Shown piece after piece: positions 1 through 7,744 of a stretch of DNA of 9,622 bases. The position numbers and the translations under genes were made by a program. The stretch spans positions 1 through 9,622 of the forward strand of contig JAAXUD010000067.1 in NCBI GenBank assembly GCA_013336205.1, written 5' to 3'. A model generated the notes under the pieces. The model was not told the DNA's origin. It searched no databases and saw only the letters and a list, made by a program, of their open reading frames with translations. Numbering within the stretch: the first letter of the stretch is position 1; each line of letters begins with the position of its first letter. This DNA comes from Lentimicrobium sp. GTDB taxonomy: Bacteria > Bacteroidota > Bacteroidia > Bacteroidales > Lentimicrobiaceae.

Positions 1-2212
1 TTGAAATATCGTGCGTGATTCTTGAATAATTATAACTTGTTTCACCAAATAGCCCCGAATTGTATGGACCTCTGGAAAGATTTAAATTTTGAGAAACGCT
101 TAAATCAAGATTGGTTTCTTTCCAGGTGAACCGCTGTGGCGGCTGATTTTCACCGACACTATAGGACGAAGCCCTGTTGCCTTTTGCAGCACTGGCCTTT
201 AAAACCGGAAACCACCCTTTCCATGAAACATCAGCCCTGAACATTCCCGCCTCTTCCTGCATATTATAATCATACCCTGCTGTAACGAACATCGTACTTA
301 AAAGATTCTGGCTCATCAGTGATACTCCGGGTCTTGCAGTTTCTCCGCCAATATCAATGTAAAGTGGTGCCCAACTGTGTAATCCAAATAAGTTGGCTGC
401 TTTCCGGTAGGGAATTCTTTTATATTCAATGTCCGGAGTATCAGTTAACCTGAATTGTGATTCCTGAATGGAGAGTGCTTCTGCCAATGGCCAGTTATTC
501 AATATTTTACCTGTTATAACTTCATTTGACTTTCTATCTGCCGGCAACACTGATATCCGATATCCGTTGGCAGTGTATTCTGCAATCAACAAACTGTCAC
601 CCCGGAATGAAACCTGGTCTGCGCCGTAGTTAACATCGGTTAATTTTCGTATTTGACCCTTTTCAGGATTAAATGAGAATATCTGGTTATTTTCCTGGTA
701 AGTTCCGGTATAGGCTATTTCATTGCCATTAAATGCCGGATTACTGATTTCGTCAAAGGAAAATGTTGTCAGATAATCAATAACACCATTATCTGCCGAT
801 ATCTCAGCTATTGCCTTGCCTTGTGAGTTTGTTGCAATGAAAACCAGGTTTTTCCCATCGCGCGACCACGAAGGTGTCGCAGAATGGATGCCTGCTGGTA
901 ATTCCAACCTTTTTGTTGCTCCGGATTTTATTTCTGTTATTGAAATGAAACTCTCCCCGGAATCTGTATATTCTACAGCGGCCACATAATTGCCATCAGG
1001 GCTTACTTCAGGTGCGTAAAATTTACCTTTTACCTTTAACCTTTCAGTACTTCCATTCAGCGGATTCAGCAGCACTATTTCTGTAAAACCGCCTGTTTCC
1101 CAACGGATATGTGGTTTGTATTCTGCCCAGGCAAGATATCCTCCATTGTAGGAAACAAGTTCATTCATAATGTATCCGGGATTGTGAATCACCTTTTCAT
1201 TGCCCGATAAATCTATACTGATTATTTTTGGTGTATACCTGAAGGAAGTTTTCAGGGCTATAATCGTTGAATCGTTTATCCTGTAAGGATGCAGGTAATT
1301 TGTGAAGCCTGCAGGATCATTCGCCAGGAAAACCTGGTTTGTGGAATCACTATGCTCGTTACTCCATATACTGTCCAGTTTCTTTACAGTCTCCAGGTAA
1401 AGTCCTTTTTTATTTAGTCCTGAAATTTTCTTTAAACCATAGTTGAACGGGGTGATTGTCCAGGGTTGCCGGGCAACGCTGTTCATTGCCTCAGTCCATA
1501 ACTGAGGTCCGTATTTTTGCCTCGATGCAGCTACAATATGATAGCCCGTAATATAAATATCCGGAACAAAATCGCGGTAAGAGCCTAAGCTTGCTTTCGG
1601 GTAGCTATAAGCCCCTTTCTCTGCCAGCTGAGCGCGCAATGGTTGAGAAAATGAAGCAACCCGGCCCCTCCCCGAATTACTTAGTGCAGTTTCGCTTACC
1701 ACCGCATCCCCTTCCAGAAACCAGGGAGGTACAAACAATCCGGTTGAAACAGCAGCAGCTTGTTGGCCCAGAAAATACCCCAGAACTTTTGTAAATCCCT
1801 GGTTCAGACTTGAAAGTTGAACTATGTGCCTGTATTCATGCAGTGCAAGTTGCTGAATCCAGGGTTGAGGATAAAGATCCTGAGGAGGAATTGTCAACAG
1901 CTCAATTCGCCGGGGAGCCCAGATGGCATAGGCATTTGAGATGGGACTGTGCGGGTGCAGTATTAAAGGTGTATGTTTTGGGTGTGATTTTAAACCTGAA
2001 GATACTGCCGTGTCCGCTGAACTAAATTGAAATGCGACTTCCTTTGCCTTTTCGTAATACGACGAAGGATAAATTATACTAAAATTTCCTGTTTCAATCT
2101 TCTCCCAGCGAATTGACGCAGGTGCCTGCCCAATATCGTAATATTGCGCCGAAACTGCCATTGGGATAGAAAGTAGCAGTATAAAAAGAGTAAACCTGCC
2201 TGTAATTTTCAA
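1..2212 (-). CDS. Exported gluzincin-like metallopeptidase with TolB-like propeller and C-terminal outer-membrane barrel (3' end beyond window)
   Basis: The minus strand reads open from 2212 to the left edge: 737 codons without a stop, so the C-terminus is missing. Residues 1-22 form a signal peptide (basic n-region, FTLFILLL core, AVSA cleavage site before Gln). The mature protein begins with a peptidase domain carrying HEYRH at about 125-129 and PPWFLEGD at 162-169. This fits the HExxH...E zinc site of MA-clan gluzincins (peptidase MA-like family), with Glu126 as catalytic base and His125, His129 and Glu167 as ligands. From about 290 to 600 lie propeller-like repeats, including VSPDGNYVAAVEY near 405 and SWSRDGKNLVF near 450, typical of TolB/PD40 blades. 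From about 615 alternating aromatic/polar beta-strands suggest an outer-membrane barrel. No in-frame ATG precedes the signal peptide. TTG at 2212 gives the most compact signal; GTG at 2236 is an alternative. The gene starts 67 bp after the pseudouridine synthase gene ends. The substrate is unknown. The peptidase and propeller calls are fairly sure; the barrel is inferred. Confidence 0.82.
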   Translation of the reverse strand, partial: MKITGRFTLFILLLSIPMAVSAQYYDIGQAPASIRWEKIETGNFSIIYPSSYYEKAKEVAFQFSSADTAVSSGLKSHPKHTPLILHPHSPISNAYAIWAPRRIELLTIPPQDLYPQPWIQQLALHEYRHIVQLSSLNQGFTKVLGYFLGQQAAAVSTGLFVPPWFLEGDAVVSETALSNSGRGRVASFSQPLRAQLAEKGAYSYPKASLGSYRDFVPDIYITGYHIVAASRQKYGPQLWTEAMNSVARQPWTITPFNYGLKKISGLNKKGLYLETVKKLDSIWSNEHSDSTNQVFLANDPAGFTNYLHPYRINDSTIIALKTSFRYTPKIISIDLSGNEKVIHNPGYIMNELVSYNGGYLAWAEYKPHIRWETGGFTEIVLLNPLNGSTERLKVKGKFYAPEVSPDGNYVAAVEYTDSGESFISITEIKSGATKRLELPAGIHSATPSWSRDGKNLVFIATNSQGKAIAEISADNGVIDYLTTFSFDEISNPAFNGNEIAYTGTYQENNQIFSFNPEKGQIRKLTDVNYGADQVSFRGDSLLIAEYTANGYRISVLPADRKSNEVITGKILNNWPLAEALSIQESQFRLTDTPDIEYKRIPYRKAANLFGLHSWAPLYIDIGGETARPGVSLMSQNLLSTMFVTAGYDYNMQEEAGMFRADVSWKGWFPVLKASAAKGNRASSYSVGENQPPQRFTWKETNLDLSVSQNLNLSRGPYNSGLFGETSYNYSRITHDIS

Positions 2213-2279
2213 TTGTTGATGGATTGGTATAGTCACATCAAACAAATGTAGGCTGATTTTGTCAATTATTCAGGCAGAT

Positions 2280-2975
2280 TTATTTTACAGTAGCTGTGTC
2301 ATTGAAAAACCCCCATTCAACAGAGGCAGGTACAGGTGCAGTAATTTTAATAGTTAGTTTGCTGACAGGATGAGTAAATTCGAGATACCGGGCATGCAGA
2401 CTGATTGATCCGTCCGGATTTGATCTTCTGGCCCCATATTTCAGGTCTCCTTTTATATGACAACCGATGGCAGCCAGTTGCGCCCTGATCTGATGGTGCC
2501 GGCCGGTGATGAGGTTTATTTCAAGCAAATGAAAAGTCTTGCCTGAAGCAATTAATCTGTAGTTTAATTCAGCCCGTTTTGAGCCGCTGATTCCCTCGTT
2601 AACTGTATAAGATTTATTCTGTGACTCATTCTTTTTCAAATAGTTGATAAGAGTTCCTTCAGCAGGTTCAGGCAATTTATCAACTATCGCCCAATATGTT
2701 TTAGTTATCTCATGTTCCTTAACCATAGTGGTCAGCCTCGTCAGTGACTTGGACGTACGGGCAAAGATTACAGCGCCGCTTACAGGTCGGTCAAGCCGGT
2801 GAACAAGTCCAAGAAACACCTCTCCGGGTTTATTGTACTTTTCTTTCAGGTATAATTTTAAATGTTCAGTCAAGGGAAGGTCACCTGTCTTGTCGCCCTG
2901 TACAATATCACCTGGCCTTTTGTTCACAATAAGCAGGTGATTGTCTTCAAACAGGATCTCAGGCAGGCTATTCAT
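2280..2975 (-). CDS. RluA-family RNA pseudouridine synthase, single-domain form
   Basis: Cytoplasmic enzyme that isomerises specific uridines in rRNA or tRNA to pseudouridine. The 231-residue product begins directly with the catalytic domain (ILFEDNHLLIVNKRPG at about 7-22) and has no N-terminal S4 RNA-binding domain, unlike RluC and RluD. The diagnostic motif HRLDRPVSG lies at 59-67, with Asp62 as the catalytic aspartate that is invariant in the superfamily. The second family signature, TGRHHQIRAQLAAIGCHIKGDLKYG-like, spans about 157-181, and LHARYLEFTHP follows near 193. The length matches the short RluA-like proteins common in Bacteroidota. The target uridine cannot be read from the sequence: both 23S rRNA and tRNA (TruC-like) are possible, so no gene symbol is given. 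It lies 112 bp downstream of panB on the same strand. The ATG at 2975 fits the family N-terminus. Confidence 0.93.
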   Translation of the reverse strand: MNSLPEILFEDNHLLIVNKRPGDIVQGDKTGDLPLTEHLKLYLKEKYNKPGEVFLGLVHRLDRPVSGAVIFARTSKSLTRLTTMVKEHEITKTYWAIVDKLPEPAEGTLINYLKKNESQNKSYTVNEGISGSKRAELNYRLIASGKTFHLLEINLITGRHHQIRAQLAAIGCHIKGDLKYGARRSNPDGSISLHARYLEFTHPVSKLTIKITAPVPASVEWGFFNDTATVK

Positions 2976-3087
2976 AGAAAATTCATTACATAAACTGTTT
3001 GCAGCAATATACTCAAAGCCATGACAGATCTGGTGTGCAAAATATTCTGAATAAGAATAAGTACCTGAGGATTAGTGCATTCGTTCC

Positions 3088-3915
3088 TTAATACTGCTCT
3101 CTTTCATTTGGAAAGTCAACAGTTTTCACATCTTTGATATAAGCTTTCACTGATCCCTGGATTTCTTCACTCAGGTTGTTATAACGTCGGAGGAAACGGG
3201 GCGAAAACTCCTGGGTAATGCCCAGCATATCATGTAACACAAGCACCTGGCCATCAACATTGGGGCCGGCTCCGATTCCGATAATAGGAATTTTAATTTC
3301 ACTACTGACCTGAGCAGCCAGTTTGGCAGGTATTTTTTCGAGAACTATTCCAAAGCAACCTGCTTTCTCCAGTAAATGGGCGTCTTCCACAAGTTTTAGC
3401 GCTTCATGTTCATCGGTTGCCCTCACCACATAAGTGCCAAATTTATGGATCGATTGAGGTGTAAGCCCTAAATGCCCCATAACAGGGATTCCTGCTGAAA
3501 GAATCCGGTCAACCGACTCAAGAACTTCGCGACCGCCTTCCATTTTCACAGCATCGGCGCCCGATTCCTTCATAATCCGGATAGCTGAACTTAATGCCTC
3601 TTTTGAATTTCCCTGGTAGGTGCCGAATGGCATGTCAACAATCACCAACGCTCTTTTTACCCCGCGAATTACTGATGATGCATGATAAATCATCTCATTG
3701 AGCGTAATAGGGAGAGTGGATGTATGCCCGGCCATAACATTTGAGGCTGAATCGCCAACAAGTATCACATCAATCCCGGCTTTATCCAGCAAACGTGCCA
3801 TCGAAAAATCGTATGCAGTCAGCATGGCGATTTTTTCGTTCTTGTGTTTCATTTCCTGCAAAACGTGGGTAGTAACCTTGGTTACATTTACAAATTTTGA
3901 AATATGAGGTTCCAT
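3088..3915 (-). CDS. panB: 3-methyl-2-oxobutanoate hydroxymethyltransferase (ketopantoate hydroxymethyltransferase)
   Basis: Catalyses the first committed step of pantothenate (vitamin B5) and hence coenzyme A synthesis: 5,10-methylene-tetrahydrofolate plus 2-oxoisovalerate gives 2-dehydropantoate (EC 2.1.2.11), in the cytoplasm. At 275 residues it is of normal family length and shows the whole motif series of this TIM-barrel enzyme: MLTAYD (31-36), VGDS (53-56), [10 protein letters not shown] (63-72), DMPFGTYQ (94-101), VKMEGG (123-128), [12 protein letters not shown] (144-155), VLEKIP (191-196) and IGIGAGP..DGQ (212-223). By comparison with E. coli PanB, Asp55, Asp94 and Glu126 are the Mg2+-binding positions and Glu193 the catalytic base; all are present. 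No other pan gene lies in the window. It is the first gene of the leftward string and has a good promoter candidate about 60 bp upstream of its ATG. There is no clear Shine-Dalgarno sequence, as is usual in this phylum. Confidence 0.97.
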   Translation of the reverse strand: MEPHISKFVNVTKVTTHVLQEMKHKNEKIAMLTAYDFSMARLLDKAGIDVILVGDSASNVMAGHTSTLPITLNEMIYHASSVIRGVKRALVIVDMPFGTYQGNSKEALSSAIRIMKESGADAVKMEGGREVLESVDRILSAGIPVMGHLGLTPQSIHKFGTYVVRATDEHEALKLVEDAHLLEKAGCFGIVLEKIPAKLAAQVSSEIKIPIIGIGAGPNVDGQVLVLHDMLGITQEFSPRFLRRYNNLSEEIQGSVKAYIKDVKTVDFPNEREQY

Positions 3916-3960
3916 ATTGAGGATTTCTTTTTGATTCAGTTACGTTTGCCTGAAATGATA

Positions 3961-3980
3961 TTGTCCTGTTTTTTGGACAA
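3961..3980. promoter_or_regulatory. Inverted repeat overlapping the panB promoter
   Basis: TTGTCC (3961-3966) and GGACAA (3975-3980) form a perfect 6-bp inverted repeat around an 8-bp T-rich centre. The GGACAA arm shares three bases with the -7 element of the leftward promoter, and the repeat covers the predicted start site. It could be an operator for a dimeric regulator or a hairpin at the 5' end of the panB leader. A chance match is possible at this size. Confidence 0.35.
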
Positions 3981-4005
3981 AGATACAGATTAATTAATAC
4001 CCAAA
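3978..4005 (-). promoter_or_regulatory. Bacteroidota-type promoter for panB
   Basis: On the minus strand the -7 element reads TATCTTTG (3985-3978), an exact match to TAnnTTTG. A TTTG at 4005-4002 lies upstream with a 16-bp spacer, slightly shorter than usual. Transcription would start around 3970, leaving a leader of about 55 bases before the panB ATG. The 3961-3980 inverted repeat overlaps the downstream edge of the -7 element. This is a consensus match only. Confidence 0.5.
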
Positions 4006-4185
4006 TTGAGCGATTCCGAAAGGGAATTTATCAATGGCTGAAGAAATTGTCGGCAATCCACCAATTAGAACAAATTAATCATTCAGATTAAATGTAACAA
4101 TTTTTATAACGGTGGTTTTAATTGACTAGTGATATTCTTAAAAGGCATTAGCTTAACATCAAAATAATGAAAATTAATCTTTTGG

Positions 4186-4280
4186 GGCACTTCGGCAAGC
4201 TCAGCGTAGTGGTTGTGGCGGATTTTTGTTTGACGCTACGAAGTTATTAAGGATCAAAGGCTAGACTTCGCAGAGCCTTT
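4186..4280. repeat. Possible dispersed-repeat remnant in the divergent intergenic gap
   Basis: This stretch sits in the 569-bp gap 3916-4484, which contains no credible gene. It carries ACTTCGGCAAGCTCAGCGT at 4189-4207, an inverted partial copy ACGCTACGAAGT at 4233-4244, and a shorter direct variant ACTTCGCAGAGCC at 4265-4277. The first two can pair as a bulged hairpin (ACTTCG with CGAAGT, AGCGT with ACGCT). A second hairpin follows: AAAGGCT at 4256-4262 pairs with AGCCTTT at 4274-4280 around an 11-base loop. From memory, short sequences of the ACTTCGGCAAGCTCAG kind recur between genes in many Bacteroidota genomes. Within this window I see only these related pieces, so genome-wide repetition is an inference. 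The rest of the gap is AT-rich and holds the two promoters described separately. Confidence 0.45.
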
Positions 4281-4417
4281 AAGGGTTCACCAGGATTACA
4301 AATAATTCAGGCTAAATAAAACGATTTATTCTATACTCAAATCGCTCAGCTAAGGTAAATCAAGCGGGTGTTATTATCAATTTTAATAGGGCCTGTTCGG
4401 GACTATTTTAGTAATTT

Positions 4418-4451
4418 TTTGTGCCTGAGTAATATATTTAGCTTAATTTTG
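4418..4451 (+). promoter_or_regulatory. Bacteroidota-type promoter for the lipoprotein gene
   Basis: TTTG at 4418-4421 is followed after 22 bp by TAATTTTG at 4444-4451, an exact match to the TAnnTTTG -7 consensus of the Bacteroidota primary sigma factor. Transcription would start near 4458, about 27 bases before the ATG at 4485. An AAGGA at 4476-4480, four bases before the ATG, could act as a weak ribosome binding site. Confidence 0.5.
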
Positions 4452-4484
4452 TTTCGCTAATATCACTGTCTATCCAAGGAAACT

Positions 4485-5510
4485 ATGAAACGTAACATTT
4501 TACGCCTGCTTTTGTCAATTTCACTTTTCTCTGCGTTTACTGCCTGTGAAACAGATTTTGATGTAATCGCCCCCTGGAAAGATATCACCGTTATATATGG
4601 CCTTATCAGTCAGAATGATTCAGTCCACTATATTAAGGTCAATAAAGCTTTTCTTGGCGAGGGAAATGCATTGGAATATGCACAGATTGCAGACTCAAGT
4701 TCTTATGGCGATAAAATTGAGGTAACAATTATTGAAAAAGGATTAAATGGCAGTATACGGACATTCATCTGCGATACCACCACGATTTACAATAAAGAGC
4801 CCGGTATTTTCTATTATCCGGAACAGGTAGTATATAAAGCGGCTTTTAAAGTGCCATCGAATCTTGATGCGCAGCAATATACCTATACCGTTGAAGTCAG
4901 AAATAAAATTACCGGAAAGATCGTAACTGCTGACACTCCTTTGGTTAAGGATTTTGTGATTGAAACACCTCGTCCGGGGCAGCAAAGCATCGATTTTATC
5001 AGCGAAAGTAACCAGCGGATTAAATGGTTATCTGCAAAAGATGGAAGAAGATACAATGTTACCATCAGGTTTTGGTTCGACGAAGTTGTGAATTTGTACG
5101 ATACTACACAGCGCTATATCGACTGGAATTTCAGCTCTGTTAAATCAGGTTCTGTTAATGGTAACGAACCAATGGAAATTCTTTATGCACCACTTGATTT
5201 TTACCCTATTTGCAGTAACCTTATACCTTATAAGGATGCCCAACAGGAAAGTCTTGTAACTTCAAGGCTGGTTGACAGGGCTGAGTTTCGTTTTGCAGTC
5301 GCTGGCGATGAATTGAATACCTTTATGGAAGTTAACGAACCTTCTTCAGGAATCGTTCAGGAGAAACCAGCGTATACCAACGTAGATAACGGTATTGGCT
5401 TATTTTCATGCAGGTACACAAAAACCGCTTCGATTCCTATTGGAACAAGAACCGAAGAAAAGCTGATTGCTGAGGATATAAAATTTGTTGACAAAATTGG
5501 CAACAAATAG
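4485..5510 (+). CDS. Probable surface-exposed lipoprotein of unknown function (DUF4249-like)
   Basis: A complete 341-residue protein. Residues 1-20 form a lipoprotein signal peptide (MKRN, hydrophobic LLLSISLFSAF, then TA) ending at Cys21, the expected lipidated residue. The next residues, ETDFD, are acidic; in Bacteroidota such acidic residues after the cysteine act as a lipoprotein export signal directing the protein to the outer face of the outer membrane, so surface exposure is inferred. The body is beta-rich and without catalytic motifs: an ITVIYGLISQNDSVHYIKV segment near 34-52, a KIEVTIIEKG strand near 77-86, and a C-terminal NVDNGIGLFSCRYT near 299-311. This layout resembles the DUF4249 family of Bacteroidota lipoproteins, often encoded beside TonB-dependent receptors, but I hold that assignment loosely and no receptor gene is present here. 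Its own promoter and a downstream hairpin suggest a monocistronic unit. Confidence 0.85.
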   Translation: MKRNILRLLLSISLFSAFTACETDFDVIAPWKDITVIYGLISQNDSVHYIKVNKAFLGEGNALEYAQIADSSSYGDKIEVTIIEKGLNGSIRTFICDTTTIYNKEPGIFYYPEQVVYKAAFKVPSNLDAQQYTYTVEVRNKITGKIVTADTPLVKDFVIETPRPGQQSIDFISESNQRIKWLSAKDGRRYNVTIRFWFDEVVNLYDTTQRYIDWNFSSVKSGSVNGNEPMEILYAPLDFYPICSNLIPYKDAQQESLVTSRLVDRAEFRFAVAGDELNTFMEVNEPSSGIVQEKPAYTNVDNGIGLFSCRYTKTASIPIGTRTEEKLIAEDIKFVDKIGNK

Positions 5511-5537
5511 CCTCTTCATCAATTGAATCCTTTCTTA

Positions 5538-5629
5538 TCTGACGAAATGTCAGAATTACTATGACATTTATTTTACAGCTATTTATCGGTTTTTACTGAT
5601 ATCTGTTTCTATATTGCTGAAATACAGCA
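5538..5629. terminator. Cluster of three small hairpins after the lipoprotein gene, candidate terminator
   Basis: Three inverted repeats follow the lipoprotein stop in series. The first is TCTGAC (5538-5543) with GTCAGA (5549-5554), loop of 5. The second is TATCGGT (5584-5590) with ACTGATA (5595-5601), seven pairs including one G-T wobble, a TTTT loop, then T-rich sequence. The third is TGCTG (5615-5619) with CAGCA (5625-5629), loop of 5. The middle one is the best candidate for an intrinsic terminator, though its U-run is interrupted. No clear TAnnTTTG promoter was found for dnaK in the 112 bp that remain up to its start. Confidence 0.35.
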
Positions 5630-5741
5630 GTGTAAGATACCTTCTGATGTTCACCCTCTATAACAGTCCTTTGTTTTTAGCTTATTGGCATAATCCTTGA
5701 CTCGGTGCAGAAAAGCATTAAGAAATTTAAATCTGAATAAA

Positions 5742-7661
5742 ATGGGCAAAATAATTGGAATTGACCTTGGAACCACTAATTCATGCGTCGCCGTAATGGA
5801 AGGCAATGAACCAGTAGTTATTCCAAATAGCGAAGGTCGTCGTACAACTCCCTCTATCGTTGCATTTACCGACAATGGTGAGCGTAAAGTTGGTGATCCT
5901 GCCAAAAGGCAGGCTATTACCAATGCCGAGAAAACTATTTTTTCTATTAAAAGGTTCATGGGTGAAACCTTCGACAGGGTGACCAAAGAAACAGGCCGTG
6001 TTCCTTATAAAGTTGTTAAAGGTGATAATAACACTCCGCGTGTAAAAATTGATGACAGACTTTATTCCCCACAGGAAATATCTGCAATAGTTCTTCAGAA
6101 AATGAAGAAAACAGCGGAAGATTACCTTGGTCAGACTGTTACCGAAGCCGTGATTACTGTTCCGGCATACTTTAGTGATTCACAAAGACAGGCGACAAAA
6201 GAAGCAGGAGAAATTGCAGGTCTTATCGTAAAGCGTATTATCAACGAACCTACTGCCGCAGCACTTGCTTATGGCCTGGATAAAAAAAGCCATGATTTAA
6301 AAGTTGCCGTGTTTGATCTGGGTGGAGGTACTTTCGATATTTCTATTCTTGAACTCGGAGAAGGCGTTTTCGAAGTAAAATCAACCAATGGTGATACACA
6401 CCTTGGTGGTGATGACTTTGATCATATGATTATTGACTGGCTTGCCGATGAATTTAAAAATGATGAAGGAATTGACCTGAGAAAGGACCCAATGGCACTG
6501 CAGCGTTTGAAAGAAGCTGCAGAAAAAGCTAAAATTGAACTGTCAAGCTCAACCTCGACAGAGATAAATCTTCCTTATATTATGCCGGTTGACGGGATTC
6601 CAAAGCATCTTGTACGCACCCTCTCACGCTCTAAATTTGAGCAACTGAATGATAAACTGATAAGGGCTACCATAGAACCCTGCCGTCAGGCTATTAAAGA
6701 TGCCGGACTTACTGTTGCCGATATCGACGAAGTTATTCTGGTAGGTGGTTCTACCCGAATCCCGGCTATCCAGAAGGTTGTTGAAGATTTTTTCGGCAAA
6801 GCGCCTTCAAAAGGGGTTAATCCTGACGAAGTTGTTGCCATTGGTGCTGCTATTCAGGGCGGTGTACTTACAGGTGAGGTAAAAGATGTTTTATTGCTTG
6901 ATGTTACTCCGCTTTCTCTGGGTATTGAAACCATGGGTGGAGTGATGACAAAACTCATTGAGTCAAATACAACCATTCCAACACGTAAGTCAGAAGTCTT
7001 TTCCACAGCCAGTGATAACCAGCCTTCTGTTGAAATTCATGTTCTCCAGGGTGAACGCCCGATGGCCCGCGATAATAAAAGTATAGGCCGGTTCCACCTC
7101 GATGGTATTCCACCTGCTCCCCGCGGTGTTCCTCAGATTGAAGTTACCTTCGATATTGATGCCAACGGTATTCTGAATGTTTCAGCAAAAGATAAAGGCA
7201 CCGGTAAGTCACAGCAGATTCACATTGAAGCTTCATCAGGCCTATCGGATGCTGAAATCAAGCGGATGAAAGAGGAAGCTGAAGCCAATGCCGAAACCGA
7301 CCGTAAGGCCAAGGAAGAAGTGGATAAGCTCAACAGTGCTGATACAATGATCTTCCAGACAGAGAAGCAACTTAAAGAATACGGTGATAAACTTCCGGCT
7401 GATAAAAAAGCTCCGATCGAAAAGGCTTTAAACGATCTGAAGGAAGCGCATAAAAACCGCAATATCACAGGTATTGATTCTTCTTTAGCAGAACTTAATA
7501 CTGCATGGCAGGCTGCAAGCGAGGAAATGTATAAAGCAACCCAATCTCAGGAAGGTCAGCCAGGTGCTGGTCCGGCTCCGGATGCATCAGGGGAACCTGC
7601 AAAAGGAAAGAGTACCCCCGATCAGGAAGTAACTGATGTGGATTTTGAAGAAGTAAAATAA
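5742..7661 (+). CDS. dnaK: Molecular chaperone DnaK (Hsp70)
   Basis: ATP-dependent chaperone that binds exposed hydrophobic peptides of unfolded proteins in the cytoplasm, cycling with DnaJ and GrpE. The 639-residue product is of normal length. The nucleotide-binding domain (about 1-380) shows GIDLGTTNS (6-14), [17 protein letters not shown] (140-156), [11 protein letters not shown] (191-201) and [11 protein letters not shown] (331-341); Thr197 matches the autophosphorylated Thr199 of E. coli. The linker VLLLDVTP is at 383-390, followed by the substrate-binding domain (about 391-500) and a helical lid. A flexible Gly/Pro/Ala tail ends in DVDFEEVK. The frame is open further up, with an ATG at 5697, but [10 protein letters not shown] is the universal DnaK N-terminus, so 5742 is chosen. 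The leader is A-rich without a Shine-Dalgarno sequence. No CIRCE element (HrcA operator) was seen upstream, and grpE and dnaJ are not adjacent. Confidence 0.98.
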   Translation: MGKIIGIDLGTTNSCVAVMEGNEPVVIPNSEGRRTTPSIVAFTDNGERKVGDPAKRQAITNAEKTIFSIKRFMGETFDRVTKETGRVPYKVVKGDNNTPRVKIDDRLYSPQEISAIVLQKMKKTAEDYLGQTVTEAVITVPAYFSDSQRQATKEAGEIAGLIVKRIINEPTAAALAYGLDKKSHDLKVAVFDLGGGTFDISILELGEGVFEVKSTNGDTHLGGDDFDHMIIDWLADEFKNDEGIDLRKDPMALQRLKEAAEKAKIELSSSTSTEINLPYIMPVDGIPKHLVRTLSRSKFEQLNDKLIRATIEPCRQAIKDAGLTVADIDEVILVGGSTRIPAIQKVVEDFFGKAPSKGVNPDEVVAIGAAIQGGVLTGEVKDVLLLDVTPLSLGIETMGGVMTKLIESNTTIPTRKSEVFSTASDNQPSVEIHVLQGERPMARDNKSIGRFHLDGIPPAPRGVPQIEVTFDIDANGILNVSAKDKGTGKSQQIHIEASSGLSDAEIKRMKEEAEANAETDRKAKEEVDKLNSADTMIFQTEKQLKEYGDKLPADKKAPIEKALNDLKEAHKNRNITGIDSSLAELNTAWQAASEEMYKATQSQEGQPGAGPAPDASGEPAKGKSTPDQEVTDVDFEEVK

Positions 7662-7709
7662 TTTGTTTTAAACTAAAGTGTTAAGTCAGGAATAAAATGA
7701 AACATTAAA

Positions 7710-7744
7710 TGGGAAGAGCGTTTAAATTAATAAACAAATTCCCA
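7710..7744 (+). terminator. Hairpin downstream of dnaK, candidate terminator
   Basis: TGGGAA (7710-7715) pairs with TTCCCA (7739-7744). Inside it GTTTA (7720-7724) pairs with TAAAC (7731-7735) around the loop AATTAA, leaving a small internal loop (GAGC against AAA). It lies 48 bp after the dnaK stop and is followed by a long T/C-rich tract (7745-7790), consistent with a terminator or an RNA 3'-end stabiliser for dnaK. The AT-rich inner stem is weak. Confidence 0.4.

Noticed and set aside
1591..2025. Two plus-strand open frames of 67 and 71 codons
   Set aside because: They lie antisense to the peptidase gene, whose minus-strand frame has a signal peptide and recognisable motifs. They have no start signals or domains of their own.
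4167..4250. 27-residue plus-strand open frame in the divergent gap
   Set aside because: It runs through the repeat-like stretch, has no ribosome binding site and shows no coding features beyond its short length.
4186..4280. CRISPR array or insertion sequence
   Set aside because: The related pieces are unequal, differ in orientation and lack regular spacing. There are no cas or transposase genes and no target-site duplication is visible.
5697..5741. 15-codon N-terminal extension of DnaK
   Set aside because: [10 protein letters not shown] at 5742 is the conserved DnaK start; the extension is a basic sequence not found in the family and lies in the leader.
5651..5986. 111-codon minus-strand open frame overlapping the start of dnaK
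   Set aside because: Most of it is antisense to the highly conserved DnaK nucleotide-binding domain, and it has no recognisable domain.
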